Origin: Caldifermentibacillus hisashii
GTDB lineage: Bacteria > Bacillota > Bacilli > Bacillales > Caldibacillaceae
Length of the DNA: 64,000 nt
Assembly (NCBI RefSeq): GCF_027568575.1
Contig: NZ_JANUVP010000002.1
Strand: one strand, 5' to 3'
Positions 53,154 to 61,165 of this stretch are shown here, in pieces. The position numbers were made by a program, and so were the translations under genes. Below the pieces are notes generated by a model, which made no database searches, was not told the origin of the DNA, and saw nothing but the letters and a program-made list of their open reading frames with translations. Each line of letters begins with the position of its first letter. Within the stretch, counting starts at the first letter, position 1.

Positions 53154-54201
53154 TGAATTCTTTATTAGTAAGCTTAAATTTATTTTTAAGTTTGCTTGTC
53201 AAATATACATCTTTATTATGTGTAATGAAAATAGCATCTACACCGATTTTCTCGGCATAGGCAAGTCCATCTTTTACTCCTTTTGAAAAGAGGAGAGTCG
53301 AGAGTGCGTCACCGTCCGTTGATTCATCTGTAATCACAGATACACCGGCAATATCATTTTTGAAAGGATACCCGTCTTGCGGATTTAATAAATGATGGTA
53401 AATTTCACCATCAACTTCTAAATACCGTTCATAAATGCCGGATGTAACAATTGATTTATTCGCTTCTTGAATGCTCCCGATAATTTGACCACGAGGAGAG
53501 AAGGGATCTTGAATGCCGACGGTCCATTTGTTTCCACTGGCATTTTTTCCTAATACATAAACATTCCCACCTAAATCAATGATGGCGGAAGTAACACCAT
53601 GGTCTACCAACACATCACGGACTTTATCGGTAATAAATCCTTTTGCAATGCCGCCTAAATCAATTTCCATTCCTTTATTTTGCAAATAGACAGTTTGCTT
53701 GTCGTCATTTAATTCAACGAAACGATAATCAATCAGTGGAAGGACGTTATTAATTTCTTCTTGTGTTGGTTTTCTTGCATCAGGAAAACCAATATGCCAA
53801 AGAGAACTGAGGGGACCAATTGTAATATCAAAAGAACCATTCGCACGATCACTATAAGTTTTTCCGTCTTTAATTAACGTAAAAATATCCTCCGATACTT
53901 CAACAGGGCTTATTCCGGCATTTTGATTGACTTTATCAACTTCAGATTTCGCTTCTCCATCATTGACAGTAATTTCATCAGCTAATTTTTGAATCTTTTT
54001 AAATACCGGATCCAGCACATCTTCTTTATTTTTATCATAAATTTTTACAGTAACAACTGTCCCCATTAAAAATTCAGTTCGGCTTGCCGGGTTGGTCGTC
54101 GTCTGTGAATGGTTTTCATCAGCGGTTTCATTTTTTGATTGACTGCAGCCGGTAAACAAAAAGGTAAATAAAATCAATAGGATAAGTCCGGTTTTTTTCA
54201 A
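53137..54201 (-). CDS. fmnB: FAD:protein FMN transferase FmnB (ApbE family), lipoprotein
   Basis: ApbE-family flavin transferase, about 354 aa, exported lipoprotein (lipobox LFTGC). Hallmarks: FLMGTVVTVKIYD, GSFDITIGPLSSLW, MEIDLGGIAKGFITDKV, AIIDLGGNVYVLG, HHLLNPQDGYP and STDGDALSTLLF. It links FMN from FAD to Thr residues of PplA outside the membrane. The start may be TTG 54201 (nine bases after GGAAGG) or ATG 54210 (too close). It reads through its 3' end into repeat A. Confidence 0.92.
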   Translation of the reverse strand: MKKTGLILLILFTFLFTGCSQSKNETADENHSQTTTNPASRTEFLMGTVVTVKIYDKNKEDVLDPVFKKIQKLADEITVNDGEAKSEVDKVNQNAGISPVEVSEDIFTLIKDGKTYSDRANGSFDITIGPLSSLWHIGFPDARKPTQEEINNVLPLIDYRFVELNDDKQTVYLQNKGMEIDLGGIAKGFITDKVRDVLVDHGVTSAIIDLGGNVYVLGKNASGNKWTVGIQDPFSPRGQIIGSIQEANKSIVTSGIYERYLEVDGEIYHHLLNPQDGYPFKNDIAGVSVITDESTDGDALSTLLFSKGVKDGLAYAEKIGVDAIFITHNKDVYLTSKLKNKFKLTNKEFTVKLP

Positions 54202-54234
54202 ATAATTCATCCCCTTCCTGGAACGTTTGTACTG

Positions 54235-54269
54235 AAAAAAAGACTTTAGAGAAGTCTCTAAAGTCTTTT
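54235..54269 (-). terminator. terminator or attenuator between pplA and fmnB
   Basis: GACTTTAGAGA (54242-54252) and TCTCTAAAGTC (54255-54265) are exact complements; on the minus strand a T-run follows. It lies behind pplA and before fmnB, so pplA mRNA should exceed fmnB mRNA. Confidence 0.85.
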
Positions 54270-54302
54270 AACTTGTCTATGGAAGTTGATACGTAATACT
54301 TA

Positions 54303-55217
54303 TTATTCTTCCTCAAAAACAAAGTTATCAACTTCAATAGGAGTAGTATCTCCTTTTTGTGCAGCATTTATTAATTGAGCGGCATACATTTTAAATGCAT
54401 GACTAGAATGTGTTGCCCCACTAACAACTTCAACATCAGCAGCACTTTGCTTATCAATTAACGATTGACTTAATGCCGGAATGTATTCTTGTGGACCTGT
54501 ACCTGATTTTTCAGTCATTGTTTTTTCATAATCTTCATCATCGGTTTTTAATTTTCCATCTTTATTTAAGAAGTTATAATCAACTGCAGTAATTTTTCCA
54601 CCGGATACGGTCATTTTAATGTATGTTTTCCAACCGGTTGAACCAAGATTTTTTTCAGAAAGGCTATATTCACCATCTTTTAAAGTTCCTTGGGCATCAA
54701 TTTCAATCGGCGTTGTGTCACCTTTTTGAGCTGCTTGAATTAATTGTTGTGCATAGTTAATGAAGTTTTCCGATGAATGGGTAGCACCGCTGACAACTTC
54801 TACTTGAGAAGCATCTTGTGCACTTACTAATTGTTTATTCAGTTCAGGTATATACTCAGCAGGACCGACACCGGATTTCGCTTTCATTGCTTCTTCATAA
54901 TCTTTGTCTTCTGATTTCAGTTTGCCATCTGCGTTTACATAATTATAATTAGATTCGGTAATTTTTCCGTCTTTCACCGTAATCTCAAAAGTTGTTTTCC
55001 ATCCTTTATCATCAAAATCTTTTTCTGTTAACGTGTATGTCCCGTCTTGTAATGGACTCCCGGCAATTATTTTTTTAGCAATTTTCTCCGTTTTAGCAGC
55101 TTGATTGCTTTCACTACCGTTATCTTTAGTTTTTGTACTACTTTCATTAGATCCGCAAGCTGCTAATAGTAATGAAAGTGAAAGAGTAGCTGCAAATATA
55201 ATTTTGTTGAACTTCAT
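54303..55217 (-). CDS. pplA: flavinylated surface lipoprotein PplA, copy 1
   Basis: 304 aa lipoprotein, signal MKFNKIIFAATLSLSLLLAA with Cys21. Two tandem FMN-binding domains, each with SPLQDGTY/LKDGEY opening and ending in the flavinylation motif VVSGATHSS (SGAT at 143-146 and 266-269), the Thr being the expected FMN site set by FmnB. In Listeria PplA is the extracellular electron carrier of the flavin route. AAAGGTGAG upstream of ATG 55217. Divergent from ndh2. Confidence 0.93.
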   Translation of the reverse strand: MKFNKIIFAATLSLSLLLAACGSNESSTKTKDNGSESNQAAKTEKIAKKIIAGSPLQDGTYTLTEKDFDDKGWKTTFEITVKDGKITESNYNYVNADGKLKSEDKDYEEAMKAKSGVGPAEYIPELNKQLVSAQDASQVEVVSGATHSSENFINYAQQLIQAAQKGDTTPIEIDAQGTLKDGEYSLSEKNLGSTGWKTYIKMTVSGGKITAVDYNFLNKDGKLKTDDEDYEKTMTEKSGTGPQEYIPALSQSLIDKQSAADVEVVSGATHSSHAFKMYAAQLINAAQKGDTTPIEVDNFVFEEE

Positions 55218-55474
55218 GGACTCTCACCTTTTCTTTATTGTTTTATTTGTGAATGAGATCACAATCACCGAGTTTTATATTAGCATGACGATAACCAGAT
55301 GTCTATGACAAATTTGTTAATAATATCACATTTTAATAACGTGGAGATTGTGAAAATATAGTGAACAAACTAGACAGATACCATGAAGACCTGTAAAATA
55401 ACAAACTGTGTTCACTTTTTCACAATTTATTTAACTTGATAGATAATTAAATGAAAACATATGGAGGAATCGTA
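55218..55474. promoter_or_regulatory. divergent promoter region pplA / ndh2
   Basis: Contains TGTGTTCAC and TTCACAA half-sites at 55407-55425 and a GTGAACAAAC at 55351-55360, which echo Rex- or Fnr-type sites (TTGTGA/TCACAA), but none makes a full palindrome at the standard spacing. No -35/-10 pair could be fixed. Confidence 0.35.
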
Positions 55475-57349
55475 ATGGATAATAAGAACATTGTGATTAT
55501 TGGTGCAGGTTATGCCGGTGTTCATGCGGCAAAAAAGCTTGCTAAAAAATATAAAAAAGACGATAGGGTAACCATTACGTTAATCGATCGTCATTCTTAC
55601 CATACCATGATGACAGAATTGCATGAAGTTGCTGCTCACCGCGTTGAACCGAATGCAATTCAATATGATCTGCGAAAATTATTTAACCGGACAAAAGTAA
55701 AACTTGTCACAGATAATGTCACAAAAGTTGACCATGAGAAAAAAATTGTAACAACAGAGCACGGTTCATTCCCATATGATTATTTAATTTTAGGAATGGG
55801 TGGAGAGCCAAATGATTTTGGAACTCCGGGTGTAAAAGAACACGGCTTTACCCTTTGGTCTTGGGAAGATGCTGTAAAACTTCGTGAACATATTGAAAAA
55901 ACGGTTCATCAAGCAGCTATGGAACATAATGATGAAAAACGCCGCACAATGTTAACTTTTGCTGTTTGCGGATCAGGTTTTACCGGTGTAGAAATGGTTG
56001 GCGAACTGTTAGAGTGGAAAGAACGTCTGGCAAAAGATAATAAGTTAGATCCGGAAGATATTACATTATATCTTGTCGAAGCAGCTCCAACCATTTTGAA
56101 TATGCTTGACCGGAAAGATGCAGATAAAGCAGAAAAATATATGGTGAAAAAAGGGATTAAAATCTTAAAAAATTCACCAATTGTGGAAGTGAAAGCTGAC
56201 CGGGTTGTTTTAAAATCCGGCGAAGAAATACCAACACATACATTGATTTGGACAGCAGGAGTCAAAGCAAACTCAGACACGAAAGATTACGGTATGCCTC
56301 AAGCTCGTGCCGGTCGACTTAAAGTTAATGAATATATGGAAGCGGAAGACCTAAAAAATGTATACGTTGTTGGGGACTTGGCCTATTTTGAAGAAGCGGA
56401 AGGCAAACCAACTCCTCAAATTGTTGAAGCAGCCGAACAAACAGCAATGACGGCAGCGAAAAGTATTATTGCTGAAATTAGCGGCGGTGAAAAACAACCG
56501 TATCAAGGGAAGTACCACGGTTTTATGGTATCCATTGGAGCGAGATACGGTGTTGCAAACTTAAGTGGACTCCGTTTAAGCGGCTGGTTAGCAATTTTAA
56601 TGAAACATTTAGTGAACTTATATTATTTCTTTGGAATCAGAAGCGGTTATTATATGTTCCAATATATTATGCATGAATTTTTCCATATAAAGGATAAACG
56701 CAATATTTTCCGTAATTTCACCAACCGTTATGGAAATGTTTTATGGAGCTTTCCATTACGTTTATTTGTTGGAGGTTTTTGGTTAGTTGAAGCCGGTGCA
56801 AAAATTTGGGGAGAATCCACTTGGAAGGAAGCCATTTCCAGTTGGTCAAAAGTTCCTACCTTATTTAACGGACTAGGTGAAGATTCTTGGTTAGTCGGGT
56901 CTACAGTAAGAATGCCATTTGATTGGTTGCAAACAACAACAAGTGGTGCAAGTGAATCCGCTAGTGCAACTGCTACAGAATGGGCGACTCCAATACTTAG
57001 TCATATGCCGGGCTGGTTTGAATGGATTATGCAAATCATGTTACCGAATGCAGATATGGCAGTATTTATGCAAAAAATGATGGTATTTATTGAATTAGGT
57101 ATTGGTCTTGCTATCTTAGGCGGATTATTTACCTGGCTTGCCAGTGCAGCAAGTGCCGGTTTCTTAGTTGTTTTTACCCTTTCTGCAATGCTTGGTTGGG
57201 ATAAAGTTTGGGCACTTCCGGCTTCTATTGCTTTAATGAACGGATCCGGACGGACACTCGGTCTCGACTATTGGGTTGTTCCATTCCTGCAAGCAAAATT
57301 AGGCCGTGCATGGTATGGTAAAGAAAGGGCAATATATAAAGACAAGTAA
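55475..57349 (+). CDS. ndh2: type II NADH dehydrogenase Ndh2 with membrane extension, copy 1
   Basis: 624 aa. The N-terminal two-thirds are a type II NADH:quinone oxidoreductase: FAD loop IIGAGYAGVHAAKKL (G10, G12, G15), NADH loop CGSGFTGVEMVGELLEW (G166-G171), VYVVGDLAY and PTPQIVEAAEQT. The last 200 residues add three or four membrane helices of DoxX-like type (LRLFVGGFWLVEAGAKIW; GFLVVFTLSAMLGWDKVWAL). That extension distinguishes the electron-transfer Ndh2 of Listeria from respiratory Ndh. AGGAAT upstream selects ATG 55475 over 55451. It passes electrons to demethylmenaquinone. Confidence 0.93.
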   Translation: MDNKNIVIIGAGYAGVHAAKKLAKKYKKDDRVTITLIDRHSYHTMMTELHEVAAHRVEPNAIQYDLRKLFNRTKVKLVTDNVTKVDHEKKIVTTEHGSFPYDYLILGMGGEPNDFGTPGVKEHGFTLWSWEDAVKLREHIEKTVHQAAMEHNDEKRRTMLTFAVCGSGFTGVEMVGELLEWKERLAKDNKLDPEDITLYLVEAAPTILNMLDRKDADKAEKYMVKKGIKILKNSPIVEVKADRVVLKSGEEIPTHTLIWTAGVKANSDTKDYGMPQARAGRLKVNEYMEAEDLKNVYVVGDLAYFEEAEGKPTPQIVEAAEQTAMTAAKSIIAEISGGEKQPYQGKYHGFMVSIGARYGVANLSGLRLSGWLAILMKHLVNLYYFFGIRSGYYMFQYIMHEFFHIKDKRNIFRNFTNRYGNVLWSFPLRLFVGGFWLVEAGAKIWGESTWKEAISSWSKVPTLFNGLGEDSWLVGSTVRMPFDWLQTTTSGASESASATATEWATPILSHMPGWFEWIMQIMLPNADMAVFMQKMMVFIELGIGLAILGGLFTWLASAASAGFLVVFTLSAMLGWDKVWALPASIALMNGSGRTLGLDYWVVPFLQAKLGRAWYGKERAIYKDK

Positions 57350-57406
57350 ATTATTTTTTATTTTTTATTGATGAGAATTTGGAATTAAATGTTTGGAGGA
57401 ATAGAG

Positions 57407-57823
57407 ATGAAATCTTACTACAAAATGATTAAACCTTGGGATATCATCGTAGTATTCTCTTTAGTCCTTCTTTCATTTATTCCTTTTTTTATTTTCAGTT
57501 TTGTTCAAGCCCAAAAGACAGAAGGTACATCAGTCAATACAGCAATCATTTCTGTTGATGGGAAGGAAGTTAGACGGATTGTCCTTACTGATAATACATC
57601 AACAGAAACATTCGATGTCCATAGTTCAGATGGTGGATATAATACCATTGAAGTTACGAATAATAAAATTAGAATTAAGGCTGCGGATTGTACGGATCAA
57701 GTATGTGTCTTAACCGGATACATATCGAAACCCGGGGAAACGATTGTTTGTTTACCGCATAAAGTGTTAATTGAAATCGTCAGTGAAACAGCCGCTGAAG
57801 ATGATATTATTATAAGTTCATGA
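57407..57823 (+). CDS. eetA: EetA, NusG domain II-like membrane-anchored protein
   Basis: 138 aa with one N-terminal membrane segment (residues about 13-33) and an extracytoplasmic NusG-II domain. Conserved cysteines C95 and C100 in ADCTDQVC and C115 in IVCLPHKV are typical of this small family. In Listeria EetA acts with EetB to pass electrons out of the membrane. TTTGGAGGAATAG selects ATG 57407. It lies 22 bases before eetB. Confidence 0.9.
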   Translation: MKSYYKMIKPWDIIVVFSLVLLSFIPFFIFSFVQAQKTEGTSVNTAIISVDGKEVRRIVLTDNTSTETFDVHSSDGGYNTIEVTNNKIRIKAADCTDQVCVLTGYISKPGETIVCLPHKVLIEIVSETAAEDDIIISS

Positions 57824-57845
57824 CTTGGAACGAAGGGGATAACCG

Positions 57846-58385
57846 ATGACAAAAAATCAACGAATTGCTTACATAGCTTTATTAGCTGCACAAGCTGTTA
57901 TCATCAGTTTAGTTGAACGAGCGATTCCCTTTCCTTTCCTTGTTGCTCCAGGTGCAAAACTAGGTTTGGCAAATATTATCACATGCATGGCATTGTATAC
58001 GTTGTCGACAAAAGATACAATAAAGGTAATCGTTATCCGGTTAATTTTGGCTACATTACTTGGAGGCACCATATCGACATTTATGTACAGTGCTTCTGGA
58101 GCTGTTTTAAGTTTTTTTGGAATGTGGATGGTAAAAAAATTAGGTCCGAATCGGGTGAGTATGATTGGTGTTAGTACAACAGGAGCAATTTTACATAATG
58201 TTGGTCAGCTTCTTGTTGCAAGCCTAATTGCTCAAACATGGACGGTTTTATTATATTTACCTGTACTTTCTTTTGTTGGAATTTTAGCAGGTATTGCTAC
58301 AGGAATTATGGCTAACTTTTTACTGACACATGTAGAAAAACTTGAGTACTACATGTATTTGCAACAGTCAGGGAATGCAGGTTAA
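57846..58385 (+). CDS. eetB: EetB, Gx-transporter/HepS-I family membrane protein
   Basis: 179 aa with five or six membrane segments, family once called heptaprenyl diphosphate synthase component I. The first helix IAYIALLAAQAVII holds an A-x3-A pattern like that of ECF S-components, and PGAKLGLANI is the family signature. Second half of the EetA/EetB pair for electron export. ATG 57846, preceded by GAAGGGGATAACCG. Confidence 0.88.
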   Translation: MTKNQRIAYIALLAAQAVIISLVERAIPFPFLVAPGAKLGLANIITCMALYTLSTKDTIKVIVIRLILATLLGGTISTFMYSASGAVLSFFGMWMVKKLGPNRVSMIGVSTTGAILHNVGQLLVASLIAQTWTVLLYLPVLSFVGILAGIATGIMANFLLTHVEKLEYYMYLQQSGNAG

Positions 58386-58477
58386 AGGCGAACATGATCG
58401 TTTGCGTCAAGATCAATGTCGCATTGCCTGAGAAAAATGAATAGCAGCGTTCGCTTACAACTAGTATATGAAGAACT

Positions 58478-58810
58478 CTTCACTGATGGAACTTTCACTT
58501 TTTTAGCTAATAGGAAAGTATAAATTTTTCAATTTCTACTTTCCTAACGCATAAGTGCTCTTGCGGCTCTGCTCTCACCTAAAGGCTCGGGCAGTCGCCG
58601 AGTTTTCTTTAAAAGATAAGAAAGTATAAAAATACAAGTAAATAACTTGGAATTAGTTTTATTGTCTAGCTCCGAGCGCCAGCGACTAGCAAACTTCACT
58701 CCCCTCCACTACGATAAGTCAACATCGGCTCGTCCCTCGCCGTGTTTCCTTTATCTCATTGCGGGGCGCTCCAGTTTGTACGTCGCTAAGCGGGCGCTCT
58801 TCGCTTTTCT
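58478..58810. repeat. repeat cluster between eetB and dmkB (A end, F2, GC-rich element)
   Basis: A short A end (58478-58500), then F2 forward at 58505-58610 (AAAGGCTCGGGCAGTCGCCG ending AGTTTTCTTT), then at 58662-58810 a GC-richer element opening TCTAGCTCCGAGCGCCAGCG and closing GCGGGCGCTCTTCGCTTTTC. The last has inverted GAGCGCC/GGCGCTC ends and resembles an element scattered in many Bacillus and Geobacillus genomes. No gene starts before 58842. Confidence 0.75.
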
Positions 58811-58841
58811 TATACAAATTATTGATGAAAGGAGGATCATT

Positions 58842-59822
58842 ATGGGGGTACACTCAATGTGGGAAGATTATCCAGAATTATCTAAGGACTTATCCAGTGT
58901 AATTGAACTTATTGATTCACAAATTCACGTTCGTGATAAAACCATTGAGACAATTGTTAAAAATTTCCTTCACTCCGGTGGTAAATTACTACGTCCGGCT
59001 TATTCCTTACTATGTTCGCAAATCGGACCTGAACAAGATAAAGAACGTGCCATTGCAATAGCTGCTGCAATTGAATGTATACATATGGCAACTCTTATTC
59101 ATGATGATGTCATTGATGAAGCTGAAACCAGGCATGGAAATCCTACCATTCATTCCCAAAAAGGAAATAAATATGCTGTCTATTCAGGGGACTATCTTTT
59201 TTGTCTCACGTTCAACCTTCTTTCAAAATATGCTCAATCATTATCACAATTAGAATTCAATGTTAAGGGAATGGAAAAAATTTTAACCGGTGAATTAGAA
59301 CAACTAAATTCTCAGTATGTTGAGCCTGTGTCAGTAAAGGACTACTTGTCAAGAATTGCGGGGAAAACGGCACAATTATTTGCTGTTAGTTGTTATTCCG
59401 GGGCTGTAACCAGTAAAGCTGCTAAAAGGGCAACAATGCAAGCATGGAATTTAGGGCATTACATTGGGATGGCTTTTCAAATTATTGATGATATTTTAGA
59501 TTACCAAAGCGATGACCAAACATTAGGAAAACCGGTTATGAATGATTTTCGCCAGGGAATATATACCTTACCTCTTATATATGCAATGAAAGAAAATCGT
59601 CAGGCATTTATCCCTTTTATTGCAAAAAAAGATCAATTAACTGATAATGATATATCCGCTATTTCCGATCTAATTAAACAGTATCAAGGGATAGAAAAGG
59701 CATATGACCTTGCCGGAAAATATACCATCAAAGCTTTAAAAGAGCTGGAAAAATTACCTGACGGCGAATATAAAAACATATTATATGATATCACGGCATC
59801 CTTATTAAAAAGAAACATGTAG
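58842..59822 (+). CDS. dmkB: polyprenyl diphosphate synthase DmkB
   Basis: 326 aa trans-isoprenyl diphosphate synthase. First Asp motif LIHDDVIDEAETRHG (D88, D89, D92), second FQIIDDILDYQSDDQT, and GGKLLRP near residue 47-51. It makes the long prenyl chain that DmkA joins to the naphthoquinone. AAAGGAGG at 58828-58835 sets ATG 58842; the longer frame upstream runs through repeat DNA. Last gene of the main FLEET set. Confidence 0.92.
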   Translation: MGVHSMWEDYPELSKDLSSVIELIDSQIHVRDKTIETIVKNFLHSGGKLLRPAYSLLCSQIGPEQDKERAIAIAAAIECIHMATLIHDDVIDEAETRHGNPTIHSQKGNKYAVYSGDYLFCLTFNLLSKYAQSLSQLEFNVKGMEKILTGELEQLNSQYVEPVSVKDYLSRIAGKTAQLFAVSCYSGAVTSKAAKRATMQAWNLGHYIGMAFQIIDDILDYQSDDQTLGKPVMNDFRQGIYTLPLIYAMKENRQAFIPFIAKKDQLTDNDISAISDLIKQYQGIEKAYDLAGKYTIKALKELEKLPDGEYKNILYDITASLLKRNM

Positions 59823-59900
59823 TGTACTTAAACTTGAACGGGGGAGAGCCGAACAGGTAAAAATTTTTGCTGCGTCGAATTCACATCTTTGCTGGACGTA

Positions 59901-59941
59901 AAAAAAGCATCTTGTTGGATTTTTTACAAGATGCTTTTTTT
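59901..59941. terminator. terminator after dmkB
   Basis: AAAAAAGCATCTTGT (59901-59915) and ACAAGATGCTTTTTT (59926-59940) are exact complements, T-run on both strands. Confidence 0.9.
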
Positions 59942-60075
59942 GGCTAATAGGAAAGTGAAAATTTTTCAATTTTTACTTTCCTAACGCTGTACTAGAAAGA
60001 TTTCGGTAGCATTACCTCGCAAGCGAAAATGTTTTTTTGCTGAACTACAGCTCTGCTTTCGCCTAGTTTTCTTTA
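59942..60075 (+). repeat. dispersed repeat F2 copy between dmkB and pplA2
   Basis: GGCTAATAGGAAAGTGAAAA ... ACTTTCCTAACGCT ... GCTTTCGCCTAGTTTTCTTT; the hairpin at the end is degenerate. A partial second copy lies at 59860-59895. Confidence 0.65.
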
Positions 60076-60079
60076 TAAA

Positions 60080-61003
60080 TTATTCTTCAGCAAAAACGAT
60101 GTTATCTACTTCAATCGGAGTTGTGTCGCCTCTTTGTGCCGCATTGATTAATTGTGCCGCATACATTTTAAATAAATGACTGGAGTGGGTTGCACCGCTG
60201 ACTACGCTAATCCCTTCTGTGTTTTGACTTTCAACTAATGCCTGGCTTAATTGTGGAATATATTCTTTTGGCCCAACACCGGACTTATCTTTCATATTCT
60301 TTTCGTAGTCTTCATCTTCTGATTTTAATTTTCCGTCAGCATTCACATTATTATAGTCCACTTGCGTAATTCTTCCGCCTTCTACTGTCATGTTGATATA
60401 TGTTTTCCAACCATTTGTATCAAGGTTCTTCTCTGTAAGTTTGTAAACCCCGTCTTTTAAAGGAGCACTTGTATCGATCTGAATTTCAGTTGTGTCCCCG
60501 GCTTGAGCTTTTTGAATTAATTGTTGGGAATAATTGACAAACTTTTCCGAGGAATGGGTTGCACCGCTGACAATTTCCACTTGTTTTGCATCTTGTTTTT
60601 TAACCAATTGTTTATTTAATTGTGGAATATAATCTTGCGGGCCAACACCTGTTTTCGCACTCATATTTTTTTGGTAATCTTTATCATCCGTTTTTAGCTT
60701 TCCTTCTTCATTGATGTAATTATAGTCCGCTTTCGTTATTTTGCCGTTTTTAACTGTAATTCTTTCCGTTGCTCTCCAACCGTTTTCATCATAATTTGTT
60801 TCAGTTAAAGAATACGTTCCATCTTGAAGTGGACTACCGGCGACAACTTTATTCTCAACATTCTTGCTGTCAACACCACTACCTTGGTCTTTCTGTTCTT
60901 CTTGATTATTATTTTTCTTTGCGTTGTCATCGTTATTACCACAGGCACAGAGTAGTAAGGATAAGGATAAAAGAGAGGACACAAAAATCTTATGATATTT
61001 CAT
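60080..61003 (-). CDS. pplA2: flavinylated surface lipoprotein PplA, copy 2
   Basis: 307 aa paralogue of PplA. Signal ends LLLCAC with Cys21. Two FMN-binding domains with VSGATHSS motifs (SGAT at 146-149 and 269-272), same layout and the same C-terminus TTPIEVDNxVFxEE as copy 1. The linker is more Asn/Gln/Asp-rich. No second fmnB is nearby, so the single transferase must load both. Divergent from the second ndh2, as in copy 1. Confidence 0.92.
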   Translation of the reverse strand: MKYHKIFVSSLLSLSLLLCACGNNDDNAKKNNNQEEQKDQGSGVDSKNVENKVVAGSPLQDGTYSLTETNYDENGWRATERITVKNGKITKADYNYINEEGKLKTDDKDYQKNMSAKTGVGPQDYIPQLNKQLVKKQDAKQVEIVSGATHSSEKFVNYSQQLIQKAQAGDTTEIQIDTSAPLKDGVYKLTEKNLDTNGWKTYINMTVEGGRITQVDYNNVNADGKLKSEDEDYEKNMKDKSGVGPKEYIPQLSQALVESQNTEGISVVSGATHSSHLFKMYAAQLINAAQRGDTTPIEVDNIVFAEE

Positions 61004-61165
61004 GTTTTCACTTCCTTTTAAAATTTTTTTATAAAATTATTTGGCATGTAATGTTAGGTTGCACGTTTCCTATCTATATATACACCAAAAAACATAAGGT
61101 TCATGAAAGACAATTCGCATAAAAAGGCAATGTCAGGAAAAACTTTTTTTAAGGAGTGAACGCTT

